A stretch of DNA of 64,000 nt from Macrotis lagotis (taxonomy: Eukaryota > Chordata > Mammalia > Peramelemorphia > Peramelidae): NCBI RefSeq assembly GCF_037893015.1, contig NC_133658.1:144203982-144267981 (forward strand). The letters are read 5' to 3'. The notes under the pieces are model-generated. The model worked only from the letters and a program-made list of their open reading frames with translations. It did no database searches and was not told the DNA's origin. The number at the start of each line of letters is the position of its first letter. Within the stretch, counting starts at the first letter, position 1. Positions 63,336 to 64,000 of the stretch are shown in pieces. Made by a program: the position numbers and the translations under genes.

Positions 63336-64000
63336 GAAATACTTCCCTACTCAGCAAGACCAACAGGCTTCCTGCTGTTTGAAATCCTGGATGATGCTCA
63401 GCAGTTCATGGATGGTCAATACCTGTTTGGGGAATGGTGATTGAAGAAAATTTCTAAAAATGTTCAAGGAAGTCATCTCCTGACTTGATCAATAAGGAAG
63501 ATATTAAAGGTTTTGTTCTGATGCTTTTTCTTCTGCCAAAAATTCTATTGTTTCTTACTGTATACCTTTATTTGTTATTATTTACCTTCCCAGCCTGAAA
63601 ATTTGGGAGAAATTTTTTGAAGCCCAGTGACTCATTTCAAGGAACCACTTTCTTAAGAGACTACTAGAAGTAGCAAAAGAAAGGAAGAAGAATAATAAAT
63701 ATGGACATGAGAGATGCCTCAGTATCATTTTGGACAATGTCCAGTAGACTTTTCATTTTTTGACCTACTTGACCTGATTCAACTAATGTGCTGATGACAT
63801 CTCCCAGCATTGTCTCATAGGCAAATAAGAAAAGTCTGTGAACTAGGCCTTTTTTCTAAGTCACTGACAAAAATGTTAAATAACTCAAAACATAGGAGCA
63901 TACCTGGGGAACTGAAGGAACTTTAAAGATCAAATCCAATTCCAGTGCCTCAAATCAGTCTCATTGGATGAGGTTATCTATTCTTTACAAATGCCAATGG
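63336..64000. other. Mostly unclassified; MIR3-like start at right edge
   Basis: 63905-63965 resembles the start of an antisense MIR3/CR1-tailed SINE (gaaggaactttaaagatcaa, atccaattccagtgcc). The rest is unrecognised. Confidence 0.35.

Overview
This window reads as nuclear DNA of a marsupial, most likely an Australian (dasyurid-like) one. The basis is family recognition. It carries many tRNA-derived SINEs of the WSINE1/SINE1 type, MAR1-type SINEs, Ther1/MIR SINEs, L2 and CR1/L3 LINEs, marsupial L1 3' ends and a HAL1 element. It is AT-rich with long dinucleotide runs. I found no convincing protein-coding exon, no CpG island and no functional RNA gene, so it is best read as intergenic or deep-intronic sequence. 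The species and family names come from memory, not from a search. LAYOUT. 1-4.8 kb: an old L2-type reverse-transcriptase fragment, a CR1/L3 element, and a striking 317-bp inverted duplication (1905-2221 and 4514-4830) that is almost base-perfect. 4.8-7.7 kb: mostly unclassified, with a slightly GC-richer block near 5.7-6.6 kb. 7.7-9.1 kb: a 7SL (SRP) RNA retropseudogene whose tail seems to have grown into a GAA-rich polypurine tract, then two SINEs. 9-20 kb: L2, MIR, CR1/L3, L1 fragments and SINEs, many nested. 20.5-23.5 kb: a nearly complete HAL1 (half-L1, ORF1 only) with 15-bp target-site duplications and a possible short 3' transduction. 24-34 kb: older L2, CR1 and MIR layers, plus a second 7SL retropseudogene on the minus strand at 31.0-31.3 kb. 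34.7-35.9 kb: an L1 3' end split by a younger SINE. 36-57 kb: SINE-dense, with several copies flanked by clean target-site duplications that allow relative dating. 57-60 kb: minus-strand L1 with about 1.3 kb of ORF2 3' region. 60-64 kb: L2 and MIR remnants. HOW IT WORKS. The content is a layered record of retroposition. L2, CR1/L3 and MIR are the oldest and most eroded layer. L1, HAL1 and MAR1 come next. The WSINE1-like SINEs, with perfect duplications of 12-18 bp, are among the youngest. Nothing here forms an operon or pathway. The longest open frames are shadows of microsatellites or repeats.
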